Source: Nevskia sp035651715
GTDB taxonomy: Bacteria; Pseudomonadota; Gammaproteobacteria; Nevskiales; Nevskiaceae
NCBI GenBank assembly: GCA_035651715.1
Contig: DASRFD010000102.1
Span: 1 to 15,176 of the forward strand
Length of the DNA: 15,176 nt
Reading direction: 5' to 3'
Part shown: piece by piece, positions 6,115 to 14,809 of the stretch
Numbering within the stretch: the first letter of the stretch is position 1
Layout: the number at the start of each line of letters is the position of its first letter
The notes under the pieces: generated by a model
What the model saw: the letters and a program-made list of their open reading frames with translations, nothing else
The model's database searches: none
What the model was told of the DNA's origin: nothing
Position numbers and translations under genes: made by a program

Positions 6115-7338
6115 TCAGATGGCCTGGCCCAGCTTGAAGATCGGCAGGTACATGGCGACCACCAGGCCGCCCACCAGCACGCCGAGCACCACCATGATCA
6201 TCGGCTCGAGCAGGGCGGTGAGGTTGTCGACCATGACGTCGACCTCTTCCTCGTAGAACTCGGCGACCTTGGCGCACATGTGGTCGAGCGAACCGGATTC
6301 CTCGCCGATCGCCACCATCTGCACCGCCATGTTGGGGAACAGGCCGGTCTGCTGCATGGTCAGCTGCAGCTGGGTGCCGGTCGCCACCTGGTCGCGCATG
6401 TTCATGATCGCCTCGGTGAAGATGATGTTGCCGGCGGCCTTGGCCACCGATTCCATCGCCTCCACCAGCGGCACGCCGGCGGCGAACATGGTGGACAGGG
6501 TGCGGGCGAAGCGCGCCACGGCGGACTTGTAGAGGATGTCGCCTATCACCGGGATCTTCAGCATCGCCCGGTCGAGGAAGCGCCGGAACGTGGCGGAGCG
6601 GATATGCGCCTCGCGGAAGACGAAGACGCCGACCACGAGGGCGACGACGAGGTACAGGCCGTCCTCCCTGACCAGGTCGGACAGGTGCACCACCATCTTG
6701 GTGAAGGCCGGCAGGTCGGCGCCGAAGCCCTTGAACAGGTCGGCGAACTGGGGAATCACGAAGTACAGCAGGATGCCGGTGACGATGAAGGCTACGACCA
6801 GCACCGCGGTGGGGTAGGTCAGGGCCTTCTTCACCTTCTTCTTCAGGGACTCGGTCTTTTCCTTGTAGGTGGCGATCTTGTCGAGCAGGGTTTCCAGCGC
6901 ACCCGACTTTTCACCGGCGTCGACCAGGTTGACGAACAGGTCGTCGAAGTGGCGCGGGAACTTGGCCAGGCTCTCGGCCAGCGAGGCGCCGCCCTCGATG
7001 TTGGTCTTGATCGCCAGGATCATTTCGCCCATGGCCGGATTGGCGTGGCCGCGGCCGACGATTTCCAGGGCCTGCACCAGGGGAACGCCCGCCTCCATCA
7101 TGGTGGCCAGCTGGCGGCTGAAGATCGCGATGTCCTGGCCGGTGATGGATTTCTTGCGCTTGCCGAACAGGGTGCTCTGGCGGCGGACGCGGATCGGGTT
7201 GATGCCCTGCTTGCGCAGCTGGGTCTTGATGTAGCTTTCGCTGGGGCCTTCGCTGATGCCCTTGATCCGCGCGCCCTTGCGGTCCACCCCTTCCCAGGTG
7301 AACGTGTATTCCTTGATCTTGACCGCCGTCGCCGCCAT
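6115..7338 (-). CDS. pilC: Type IV pilus inner-membrane platform protein PilC
   Basis: PilC is the polytopic inner-membrane platform that couples the PilB and PilT motors to pilin addition and removal. The 407-residue product carries two T2SSF domains, about 72-196 and 275-398. Both repeat the family signature: FSRQLATMMEAGVPLVQAL with LVDAGEKSGALE in the first, FARTLSTMFAAGVPLVEAM with IGEESGSLD in the second. Membrane segments are predicted near 175-196, 225-243 and 378-400. It closely resembles P. aeruginosa PilC, including the C-terminus YLPIFKLG. I place the start at ATG 7338 because the purine-rich run at 7352-7344 is well spaced for it; a GTG at 7344 overlaps that run. Order pilB-pilC-pilD is the standard operon. 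Confidence 0.97.
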   Translation of the reverse strand: MAATAVKIKEYTFTWEGVDRKGARIKGISEGPSESYIKTQLRKQGINPIRVRRQSTLFGKRKKSITGQDIAIFSRQLATMMEAGVPLVQALEIVGRGHANPAMGEMILAIKTNIEGGASLAESLAKFPRHFDDLFVNLVDAGEKSGALETLLDKIATYKEKTESLKKKVKKALTYPTAVLVVAFIVTGILLYFVIPQFADLFKGFGADLPAFTKMVVHLSDLVREDGLYLVVALVVGVFVFREAHIRSATFRRFLDRAMLKIPVIGDILYKSAVARFARTLSTMFAAGVPLVEAMESVAKAAGNIIFTEAIMNMRDQVATGTQLQLTMQQTGLFPNMAVQMVAIGEESGSLDHMCAKVAEFYEEEVDVMVDNLTALLEPMIMVVLGVLVGGLVVAMYLPIFKLGQAI

Positions 7339-7343
7339 GCCCA

Positions 7344-7352
7344 CTCCCCCCC
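7344..7352 (-). promoter_or_regulatory. pilC ribosome-binding site with a G7 homopolymer
   Basis: On the minus strand seven consecutive G bases (7352-7346) followed by AG lead to the pilC ATG at 7338 with a 5-base spacer. This favours ATG 7338 over GTG 7344 as the start. A homopolymer inside a ribosome-binding site is a place where slippage could change spacing. Confidence 0.5.
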
Positions 7353-7418
7353 AACTGCCAATTCCCTTGAAATAACGCGGGCTTCCGCTGCCCGTCGCGT
7401 TTCACCACAAAGAATAAT

Positions 7419-9152
<1,734 letters not shown>

Positions 9153-9195
9153 GGTCGGTCGGAGGCTTTTGGGTTGATTCGGAATCTATTTAAAG

Positions 9196-9224
9196 ACCCT
9201 ATACTTAGCGATCCCGGGCGTCAA
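9196..9224 (-). promoter_or_regulatory. Candidate sigma-70 promoter for pilB-pilC-pilD
   Basis: On the minus strand, TTGACG (9224-9219) and TAGGGT (9201-9196) are separated by 17 bases. The -35 box matches five of six consensus positions; the -10 box keeps the key first T, A and last T. A start site near 9189 would leave a short leader of about 37 bases before the pilB GTG at 9152. The assignment is from sequence pattern and position only. Confidence 0.45.
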
Positions 9225-9381
9225 TTGTCCCGGCCTGCCGCAACGCGGAATGGCGCTGACCATGGGCCCGCGGCGGCAGTGTCGTCAATAAATTTTGGGC
9301 GGAAACATTGATCATTTTTTATATCCGGCTGCGGATAGTCGGGGCTGCCGCCGCAGGGGGTTATGGCCGCGGGTGGAAGCC
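9225..9381 (+). promoter_or_regulatory. Divergent intergenic half, leader of the glycosyltransferase operon
   Basis: The stretch at 9283-9325 is strikingly A+T-rich against its surroundings and is the best place for a plus-strand promoter. TTGGGC (9295-9300) with TTATAT (9319-9324) at 18 bases is a weak match. CTGCGG (9329-9334) and CCGCAG (9351-9356) form a 6-bp inverted repeat in the leader. GGTGG (9372-9376), 5 bases before GTG 9382, is the ribosome-binding site used to choose the start of the next gene. No pilin gene and no RNA gene is seen here. Confidence 0.3.
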
Positions 9382-10779
9382 GTGAACGGCAAATGCGGGG
9401 CGCCATCGACGGCGCGCACACGAGCCGAAATGGCATTGCTCTTTCTGCTTGCATTAGGCCTGAGGCTATGGTTCGTCGCCGCGGCGAAGGTCGAAGATGC
9501 CCTGCGCCGCTCCGATACGCTGGACTACCTCCAGTACGCACTCAATCTTGTTTTTAATCATGTGTTTTCCCGCTCTCATCCGGGGGACGGCGCAGTCGTG
9601 GCGGACAGCTTTCGCGACCCGGGTTATCCAGCATTTCTTGCCGCCCTCCTGCTGCCCCTGGATCTGACCGACACCTGGTATGCCGCGGTGCTCTGCTTCC
9701 AGGCCGTTTTCGGTGCCCTGACCGCTGTGCTGGCCGCGCTGGTTGCCCGGCGTTGGCTACCGGCGGCTTGGTCCTTGGCCGCCGGGGTACTGGTCGCCAT
9801 CTGGCCCCATAACGTGGTGTTTACCGCCTACGTGCTATCTGAGACCTTGTTCGGCTTCACGCTGATGCTGGCCGTCTGGCTGTTCTGTCGTGCTACCGAG
9901 TCCGGCACTCGTGGCGCCTGGTTGAGTGCAGGCCTGGGCTTCGGTGCGGCGGCGATGGTCAATGCGGTGCTGTTGCCGGTGGCACCGCTCCTGGCCCTGG
10001 TGTTGTGGCGGGGTCGGCAGCTCAGTGTCGCGCTAGCCGCGACATTTCTAGCCGGGGCTTTGATCCTTCCGGCGGCATGGGCGGTGCGAGGTTGCCTCAT
10101 TCCCAGCGCGCGTGCCCCGGAAGCGCGGATAGGGATCAATTTCGTCCAGGGAAGCTGGCCCGAGTATCACAGCGCCTACATTGGCGCGCTCAAACACGAT
10201 CCGGCGGCCCTGGCCTTGATGCAGTCCATCGGCCGGGAGCAGGATCTAATGCTGGAGTCTCCGGCGCGGGCCGCGCTGTCCATTTGGGGGCGGCTTCGCG
10301 GCGACCCGTGGCGTTATCTCGGCTGGTACGCCTGGAAGCCCGCCTTGTTATGGGCTTGGCACATCCGGATGGGTTGGGGCGATGTCTATGCCTATCCGGT
10401 CCACAATTCTATTTACCTCACCAATCCGGTGATGCCGGCGGTGGAGGCACTGTGCCTGGCTCTTAACCCCCTGCTGGGGGCGTTGATGGCCTGTGCCGGC
10501 CTGTCTGCGCTGCTGCGGCGGGGGCGCCGCAGTCCCGGTCTCGACGCCATTGCCTTGCTGGTGGCGCTCGAAACACTGCTGTACACCATCCTGCAGTCGG
10601 AACCGCGCTATTCCATTCCGTTTCGCGCTTTGGAGATGATCCTTGCCATGACTGCGCTGGACGGGCTATTGGTATGGTGGCGCAGCCGTTCGAAGGGGGG
10701 CGGGTCCGGGACGCGCGCCGAGAATGGTGCGGAACAAGCCGTCCATTCGGAAACAGCAGCTATTCGAGGTGTCATTTGA
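9382..10779 (+). CDS. GT-C type membrane glycosyltransferase (PMT/ArnT-like)
   Basis: This is a polytopic membrane protein of about 465 residues resembling the GT-C superfamily, which transfers sugars from polyprenyl-phosphate donors on the outer face of the inner membrane. Typical marks: an N-terminal hydrophobic helix ending in LRLWF, then SDTLDYLQYALNL (44-56) with the acidic residues of the first loop, RDPGYPAFLA (78-87) like the R-x-PGYP motif, SETLFGF (153-159) and, near the end, EPRYSIPFRALEMILAM. Repeated hydrophobic helices fill the rest. The start is uncertain: GTG 9382 has a GGTGG site; ATG 9430, GTG 9373 and TTG 9295 are alternatives. It overlaps the next gene by 4 nt. That neighbour resembles polyprenyl-phosphate sugar synthases and could make its donor. 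The acceptor (pilin, lipid A, O-unit) is not identifiable. Confidence 0.82.
   Translation: MNGKCGAPSTARTRAEMALLFLLALGLRLWFVAAAKVEDALRRSDTLDYLQYALNLVFNHVFSRSHPGDGAVVADSFRDPGYPAFLAALLLPLDLTDTWYAAVLCFQAVFGALTAVLAALVARRWLPAAWSLAAGVLVAIWPHNVVFTAYVLSETLFGFTLMLAVWLFCRATESGTRGAWLSAGLGFGAAAMVNAVLLPVAPLLALVLWRGRQLSVALAATFLAGALILPAAWAVRGCLIPSARAPEARIGINFVQGSWPEYHSAYIGALKHDPAALALMQSIGREQDLMLESPARAALSIWGRLRGDPWRYLGWYAWKPALLWAWHIRMGWGDVYAYPVHNSIYLTNPVMPAVEALCLALNPLLGALMACAGLSALLRRGRRSPGLDAIALLVALETLLYTILQSEPRYSIPFRALEMILAMTALDGLLVWWRSRSKGGGSGTRAENGAEQAVHSETAAIRGVI
10766..10770 (+). promoter_or_regulatory. Ribosome-binding site that selects a TTG start
   Basis: GAGGT at 10766-10770 lies 5 bases before TTG 10776. 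This supports the TTG as the real start of the GT2 gene, together with the TTGA overlap with the preceding stop and the immediate onset of the conserved GT2 N-terminus. Confidence 0.7.
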
Positions 10780-11621
10780 TCAGCATCATCCTGCCCGCCA
10801 AGAATGAGGCCGCCGCCTTGGTGGAGTTGCTGCCACGCCTAGCTGCGGCACAGCCCGGCGCGGAGATCATCGTTGTTGACGACGGTTCGACCGACGGCAC
10901 TCGCGCATTGTGCGAGCAGCAGGGGGTGACCTGTCTCTCCTCCCCTTACTCCATGGGCAACGGCGCAGCGATCAAGCGAGGGGCCCGTGCCGCCCGCGGC
11001 GACATTCTGGTGTTCATGGACGCTGACGGCCAGCATTCCCCGGACCATATCCAGCCTCTGCTAGACCGGCTGGAGCAGGGCTATGACATGGTGGTAGGCG
11101 CCCGCTCCTGGTCCGGGCAGGCCGGTGTCGGTCGCGGCCTGGCCAACACCTTGTACAACAATGTCGCCACTTGGATGACCGGCTACAGGGTGATGGATCT
11201 CACTTCAGGCTTCCGTGCGGTAAGAGCCGATAAGTTCCTCGAGTTCCTGCATCTGCTGCCGAACGGATTTTCCTATCCCACCACCATCACCATGGCCTTC
11301 TTCCGCAGCGCCTACGCGGTGAACTACTTCCCGATCGCAGTTGCCTCGCGCATTGGCAGGAGCCACATCCGTCCCCTCCGCGACGGTCTGCGCTTCCTGT
11401 TGATCATCTTCAAGATTGCTACGCTCTACTCGCCATTGAAGTTGTTTGCGCCACTGGGATTCGCATTCTTCTCGCTCGGCCTGATGCGCTACGTTTACAC
11501 CTACCAGGTCGGCCACCGCTTCACCAACATGAGCCTGCTGCTATTCAGCGCTGCCGTGATCATTTTTCTCATCGGCTTGATTTCCGAGCAGATCACGACC
11601 CTTACCTATCGACGTCAATGA
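10776..11621 (+). CDS. Membrane-anchored GT2 glycosyltransferase, polyprenyl-phosphate sugar synthase-like
   Basis: This 281-residue GT-A fold enzyme belongs to the DPM1/ArnC/GtrB type, which links a single sugar from a nucleotide donor to undecaprenyl phosphate on the cytosolic face. ISIILPAKNEAAAL opens the domain, VVDDGSTDGT (33-42) binds the nucleotide, and MDADGQH (81-87) holds the metal-binding DxD. DLTSGFRAVRADKF (141-154) is typical of this subgroup. Two C-terminal membrane helices (about 222-240 and 252-270) anchor it. The start is TTG 10776, in a TTGA overlap with the upstream GT-C stop and behind a good ribosome-binding site. The end overlaps the next gene as ATGA. The pairing with a GT-C enzyme suggests a donor-maker and donor-user couple. 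The sugar is not predictable. Confidence 0.88.
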   Translation: MISIILPAKNEAAALVELLPRLAAAQPGAEIIVVDDGSTDGTRALCEQQGVTCLSSPYSMGNGAAIKRGARAARGDILVFMDADGQHSPDHIQPLLDRLEQGYDMVVGARSWSGQAGVGRGLANTLYNNVATWMTGYRVMDLTSGFRAVRADKFLEFLHLLPNGFSYPTTITMAFFRSAYAVNYFPIAVASRIGRSHIRPLRDGLRFLLIIFKIATLYSPLKLFAPLGFAFFSLGLMRYVYTYQVGHRFTNMSLLLFSAAVIIFLIGLISEQITTLTYRRQ

Positions 11622-12829
11622 TGGCAACCATTGACCACGAGCCGCGGGAACAAACGCGAATTCTTGTCATCACCCGCAACCTGCCCCCGCTGCGCGGCGG
11701 GATGGAGCGCCTCAACTATCATTTGCTGCGCGAGCTGGCGGCGGGGTTCGGTGTGCACGTCTGTTGTCCGGCGAATTGCCTCAGGCAGCTGCCGCAGAAT
11801 GTGAAGGCGTCGACCGCGCCATTGCGACCGCTGCCGGGCTTCATCGCGGTCAGTGCGTTGAACGGATTGATTGCAGCCCGTAGATTTCGGCCGCATCTGG
11901 TGCTGGCGGGCAGCGGCCTCACAGCCCCCCTTGCCGTCTGGGTTGCCCGCAGCTGCGGTGCCCGCTCTGCCGCGTATCTGCACGGACTGGACATCATCGC
12001 TGCGCACCAAGCCTATCAGCGGCTATGGGTGCCACGGTTCCGCAGCCTGGATCTGGTCCTGGTCAACAGCCGGCATACGCAAAAGCTGGCGATTCACGCC
12101 GGAGTCGAGGCCCGCCGTATCCAGGTGCTGCATCCGGGAGTTGAACTGCCGGAAGTCCGGGCCGGAGACCGGGACCTATTCCGTCGTCGCTTCGATCTCG
12201 GCGAGCGCCCATTGCTTCTATCCCTGGGGCGCCTGACCCGCAGGAAGGGTTTGGTCGAATTTCTCGAATCGGCAATGCCCGGGCTGGTGCGGCGCCATCC
12301 TGAACTGTGCCTGGTGGTGATCGGAGGTGAAGCAGTTAACGCGCTCAAGAAAGGCGGCTCCGGCGAAGTTGAGCGTATCCGGGCGACGGTGGACAGGCTG
12401 TCCCTGCAGCAACATGTGCTATTGCTTGGCGAGCAGCCCGACGAGGTCGTGAGCGGCGCATTCGCCGCCACAGCTGCACTGATATTCCCGGTGCTCGAGT
12501 TGGCAGGGGACGTGGAAGGATTCGGCATGGTTGCAGTCGAGGCCGCGGCTCATGGAGTGCCTACTGTGGCATTCGCAGTGGGCGGTGTGGTGGACGCCGT
12601 TGCAGAACCCGATAGCGGATTCCTCGTGCGGCCGGGGGACTACCAGGGCATGTCTGAGCGCTTGAACGGTCTGCTCGACGGCGACGGCGCAACCCAGTCA
12701 AAGGCCCGGTGCCTGGCTTTCGCCAATGGATTCGAGTGGCCTCGTTTTGGCAGGCGGCTGCGCGCCGTCTGCGCAGAGGTTGTGGAGGGCACTGGAGCTG
12801 TTCCTGCAGAGGCCGGACGAGCGGGATGA
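11618..12829 (+). CDS. GT4 family glycosyltransferase
   Basis: This cytosolic or membrane-associated retaining glycosyltransferase has a GT-B fold and 403 residues. The N-terminal acceptor domain has NLPPLRGGMERLNYHLLREL (21-40), and the C-terminal donor domain has SLGRLTRRKG (202-211) and an E-x7-E motif, E300 and E308, within EGFGMVAVEAAAHGVPTVA. These are hallmarks of GT4 (WcaI/PimB-like) enzymes using nucleotide sugars. Two adjacent ATGs exist; the first (11618) overlaps the upstream stop as ATGA. The methyltransferase gene overlaps its end the same way. It probably adds one sugar to a lipid-linked glycan; linkage and sugar are unknown. Confidence 0.93.
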   Translation: MMATIDHEPREQTRILVITRNLPPLRGGMERLNYHLLRELAAGFGVHVCCPANCLRQLPQNVKASTAPLRPLPGFIAVSALNGLIAARRFRPHLVLAGSGLTAPLAVWVARSCGARSAAYLHGLDIIAAHQAYQRLWVPRFRSLDLVLVNSRHTQKLAIHAGVEARRIQVLHPGVELPEVRAGDRDLFRRRFDLGERPLLLSLGRLTRRKGLVEFLESAMPGLVRRHPELCLVVIGGEAVNALKKGGSGEVERIRATVDRLSLQQHVLLLGEQPDEVVSGAFAATAALIFPVLELAGDVEGFGMVAVEAAAHGVPTVAFAVGGVVDAVAEPDSGFLVRPGDYQGMSERLNGLLDGDGATQSKARCLAFANGFEWPRFGRRLRAVCAEVVEGTGAVPAEAGRAG

Positions 12830-13560
12830 ACACGGCTTTGCCCACGCGTCGGCCGCACGCAGTGCTCGACTTGCCCTCACGAAGGCTCAAGGCGCAGAAA
12901 ATCGAGCGATTACTTGAGCTCGAACCGGCCGATAAACCCATTCGCATGCTTGAGATCGGATGCGGAACCGGGGGGATTTCGCACTACTTCGGCACCCATC
13001 CGGATCTTGACTGCGAAGTCGATGCGGTGGATGTGATCGACCAGCGAAAAATCAGCTCGGGATACCGGTTCAGCTTGGTGTCCGGCTGCAAGCTGCCGTT
13101 TCCGGACGCCAGCTTCGACGTCGTCATCAGCAACCATGTCATTGAGCACGTGGGAGGAGCCGATCAGCAGCGCGAGCACCTGGCCGAGATCCACCGTGTT
13201 ATGAAGCCGGATGGTCGCGGTTACCTTGCAGTGCCTAATCGCTGGCAGTTAGTCGAGCCCCATTATCGGCTGGCTTTCCTCAGTTGGTTACCACGGCACT
13301 GGCGCACGCCCTACCTGAAGTTACTGCGCCGCGGAGATTTTTACGACTGTGAGCCATTAACCGTAACGCAGATAGAAGAGTTGTTGGAAAAAGCCGGGTT
13401 CGGCTTTTATAACGCCTGTGCTGCAGCAACGCGTCTTACCTTCGAGTTGGAATGTCCAGGCGATTTCAAAACCTATCTGGTCCAACGCATGCCGATTGCA
13501 GTACTGCACGCTGTAGGTCGGGCAATACCTACGCTTATCTACGTATTTCGACCCGAATAG
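12826..13560 (+). CDS. SAM-dependent class I methyltransferase (Methyltransf_11-like)
   Basis: The 244-residue protein has a Rossmann methyltransferase core. MLEIGCGTGG (41-50) is the SAM-binding motif I, VDAVDVID (65-72) carries the acidic ribose contact, and FDVVISNHVIEHV (97-109) is motif IV. HRVMKPDGRGYLAVPN (123-138) completes the pattern. The C-terminal third is less conserved and probably holds the acceptor. The start ATG 12826 overlaps the GT4 stop as ATGA; an upstream extension to 12709 lies within the GT4 gene out of frame. As the last gene of a glycosyltransferase operon it most likely methylates a sugar or caps a glycan chain, but a quinone or lipid target is not excluded. It converges with the next gene across only 7 bases. 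Confidence 0.88.
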   Translation: MNTALPTRRPHAVLDLPSRRLKAQKIERLLELEPADKPIRMLEIGCGTGGISHYFGTHPDLDCEVDAVDVIDQRKISSGYRFSLVSGCKLPFPDASFDVVISNHVIEHVGGADQQREHLAEIHRVMKPDGRGYLAVPNRWQLVEPHYRLAFLSWLPRHWRTPYLKLLRRGDFYDCEPLTVTQIEELLEKAGFGFYNACAAATRLTFELECPGDFKTYLVQRMPIAVLHAVGRAIPTLIYVFRPE

Positions 13561-13567
13561 CCCGCCT

Positions 13568-14737
13568 TTATGAAAGCGTCGCCGGTGTTTCCCCGGATAA
13601 GAGAAGTTCGGCAAATTGTCCGGCTGAGGTCTCCCAGCTTAGTCCATTCAGATTCTGGTACGCCAGATCCGTCATGCTTCGAAGGCGGTTGGGATCAGAA
13701 ATGATCTCCGCGAGTTTCGCGGACAAGTCTCTCCAATCAAAATTCGTCAGCACAGCCGCTTGCTTGTCGAAGAAGTAGGGGAAGGAGCCATCGATGCATT
13801 CGATGATTGGCAGCTTGGTGGCGGCCATTTCAAAAGGAACCAGGGAGATGTTGGTGAGGGATGCGACCATACCGAAATCACATTTCTGATATAGCTTAAG
13901 AAGCTCGGCTTTGGACAGCTTTCCTAGGTTTCGTCCGTGCCTGAAGCGGTAGGCCCGGCTTTCGCCGAAGTAGAGCACCTCGATTGTTAAACCCCGTTCG
14001 TGAAAGTCTCTGATCACCCTGCCCAGTATATTTTGGATAATGAACGGGGCGCGCCGCTCCGTATGCTTGGCATACACCGCGATCTTCAGCGTCTGCTTGT
14101 GCGGGTACGCCTCAAAATTGCGTGGTTGCGGTTGATACTCCTTGTTCTCATAAGGAAAGCTAATATGCGCTGGTTCCGGAACCTGGGGCAGGTTCCGGGT
14201 TATCTCAGAGGCTGCCCACTGGCCAAGGGTGATCATGCGATAGCCGAACTCATAAGTCTTCCGCGCCAGCAGCAACTTTTCCCCGAACGCGTAGAAATAA
14301 GGTTCGTAGTCCTGAATGTAGTAGGCTTTGTATCCGCTCAGATTGCGTATGTGGTAGGCAGACTCCCAATGAGTGGCCACCCATACGTCGCTGCATCGAG
14401 TGCGTAACGCGCCGGAGTCGAGGCAGACACCTCTGAACCCCGGGAGATTTGAGTTGGCGGCCGCGACCATTTCCTCTGAGGTCTGCGAAGTGAAAGTTGC
14501 ATACGCTACTTCAAATCCCCTATCCGCCAGTGCGGAGCCCAGGCGCAGGATCGAGGTGTGGCCACCGCTGAAGCGGGTGATGTTGTACACGACAAAGGTA
14601 ATGGATTTTACCGACTCAGGCCTGGGACTGTTGACAGGTTCGACGCTGAGGACATTCAATAGAGTTTCGAAGTATGCGTATTCGCGACGATAGCGGTATC
14701 GAAAAAGTGGTGCCGCCAGGAGCTGGGAGAGAGTCAT
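13568..14737 (-). CDS. WsaF-like glycosyltransferase (rhamnan synthesis type, GT4)
   Basis: The 389-residue protein resembles the rhamnosyltransferase WsaF from Geobacillus and related enzymes in O-antigen clusters. Marks: ITRFSGGHTSILRLG (53-67) in the acceptor domain, YYIQDYEPYFYAFGEK (139-154), a strong WsaF-type signature, and SLVPFEMAATKLPIIE (298-313) with E303 in the donor-binding region. The start is set at ATG 14737; TTG 14755 would add six residues, and neither has a clear ribosome-binding site. The gene is clearly poorer in G+C than the pil genes and runs against the methyltransferase gene. It and the partial GT2 upstream probably belong to a second, leftward polysaccharide operon that starts outside the window. 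Rhamnose specificity is inferred from the family only. Confidence 0.85.
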   Translation of the reverse strand: MTLSQLLAAPLFRYRYRREYAYFETLLNVLSVEPVNSPRPESVKSITFVVYNITRFSGGHTSILRLGSALADRGFEVAYATFTSQTSEEMVAAANSNLPGFRGVCLDSGALRTRCSDVWVATHWESAYHIRNLSGYKAYYIQDYEPYFYAFGEKLLLARKTYEFGYRMITLGQWAASEITRNLPQVPEPAHISFPYENKEYQPQPRNFEAYPHKQTLKIAVYAKHTERRAPFIIQNILGRVIRDFHERGLTIEVLYFGESRAYRFRHGRNLGKLSKAELLKLYQKCDFGMVASLTNISLVPFEMAATKLPIIECIDGSFPYFFDKQAAVLTNFDWRDLSAKLAEIISDPNRLRSMTDLAYQNLNGLSWETSAGQFAELLLSGETPATLS

Positions 14738-14762
14738 GTTCGGTAGTTGGGGCAAGTCACGG

Positions 14763-14790
14763 AATTTGAGATATACAAATTGGAAATTTG
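14763..14790. repeat. AT-rich alternating inverted repeats in the gap upstream of the WsaF-like gene
   Basis: AATTTG (14763-14768), CAAATT (14776-14781) and AATTTG (14785-14790) alternate, so the middle block can pair with either neighbour. The block lies in the 72-base gap between the partial GT2 stop and the WsaF-like start. On the minus strand it also contains TATATC, a possible -10 box without a good -35. It may be an operator or promoter; it may simply be AT-rich spacer. Confidence 0.35.
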
Positions 14791-14809
14791 CTCAGCTGCC
14801 GAGCCGGGG

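Noticed and set aside
9153..9381. A pilin gene (pilA) divergent from pilB
   Set aside because: No prepilin leader of the type G-F-T-L-x-E followed by a hydrophobic helix occurs in any frame here, and the gap is too short for a pilin.
9363..9557. Small open frame of 64 codons with ATG behind AGGGGG
   Set aside because: Spacing to the purine run is only 2 bases, the product has no motif, and it overlaps the GT-C gene out of frame.
13561..13567. Bidirectional terminator between the convergent methyltransferase and WsaF-like genes
   Set aside because: The gap is only 7 bases and shows no hairpin centred on it.
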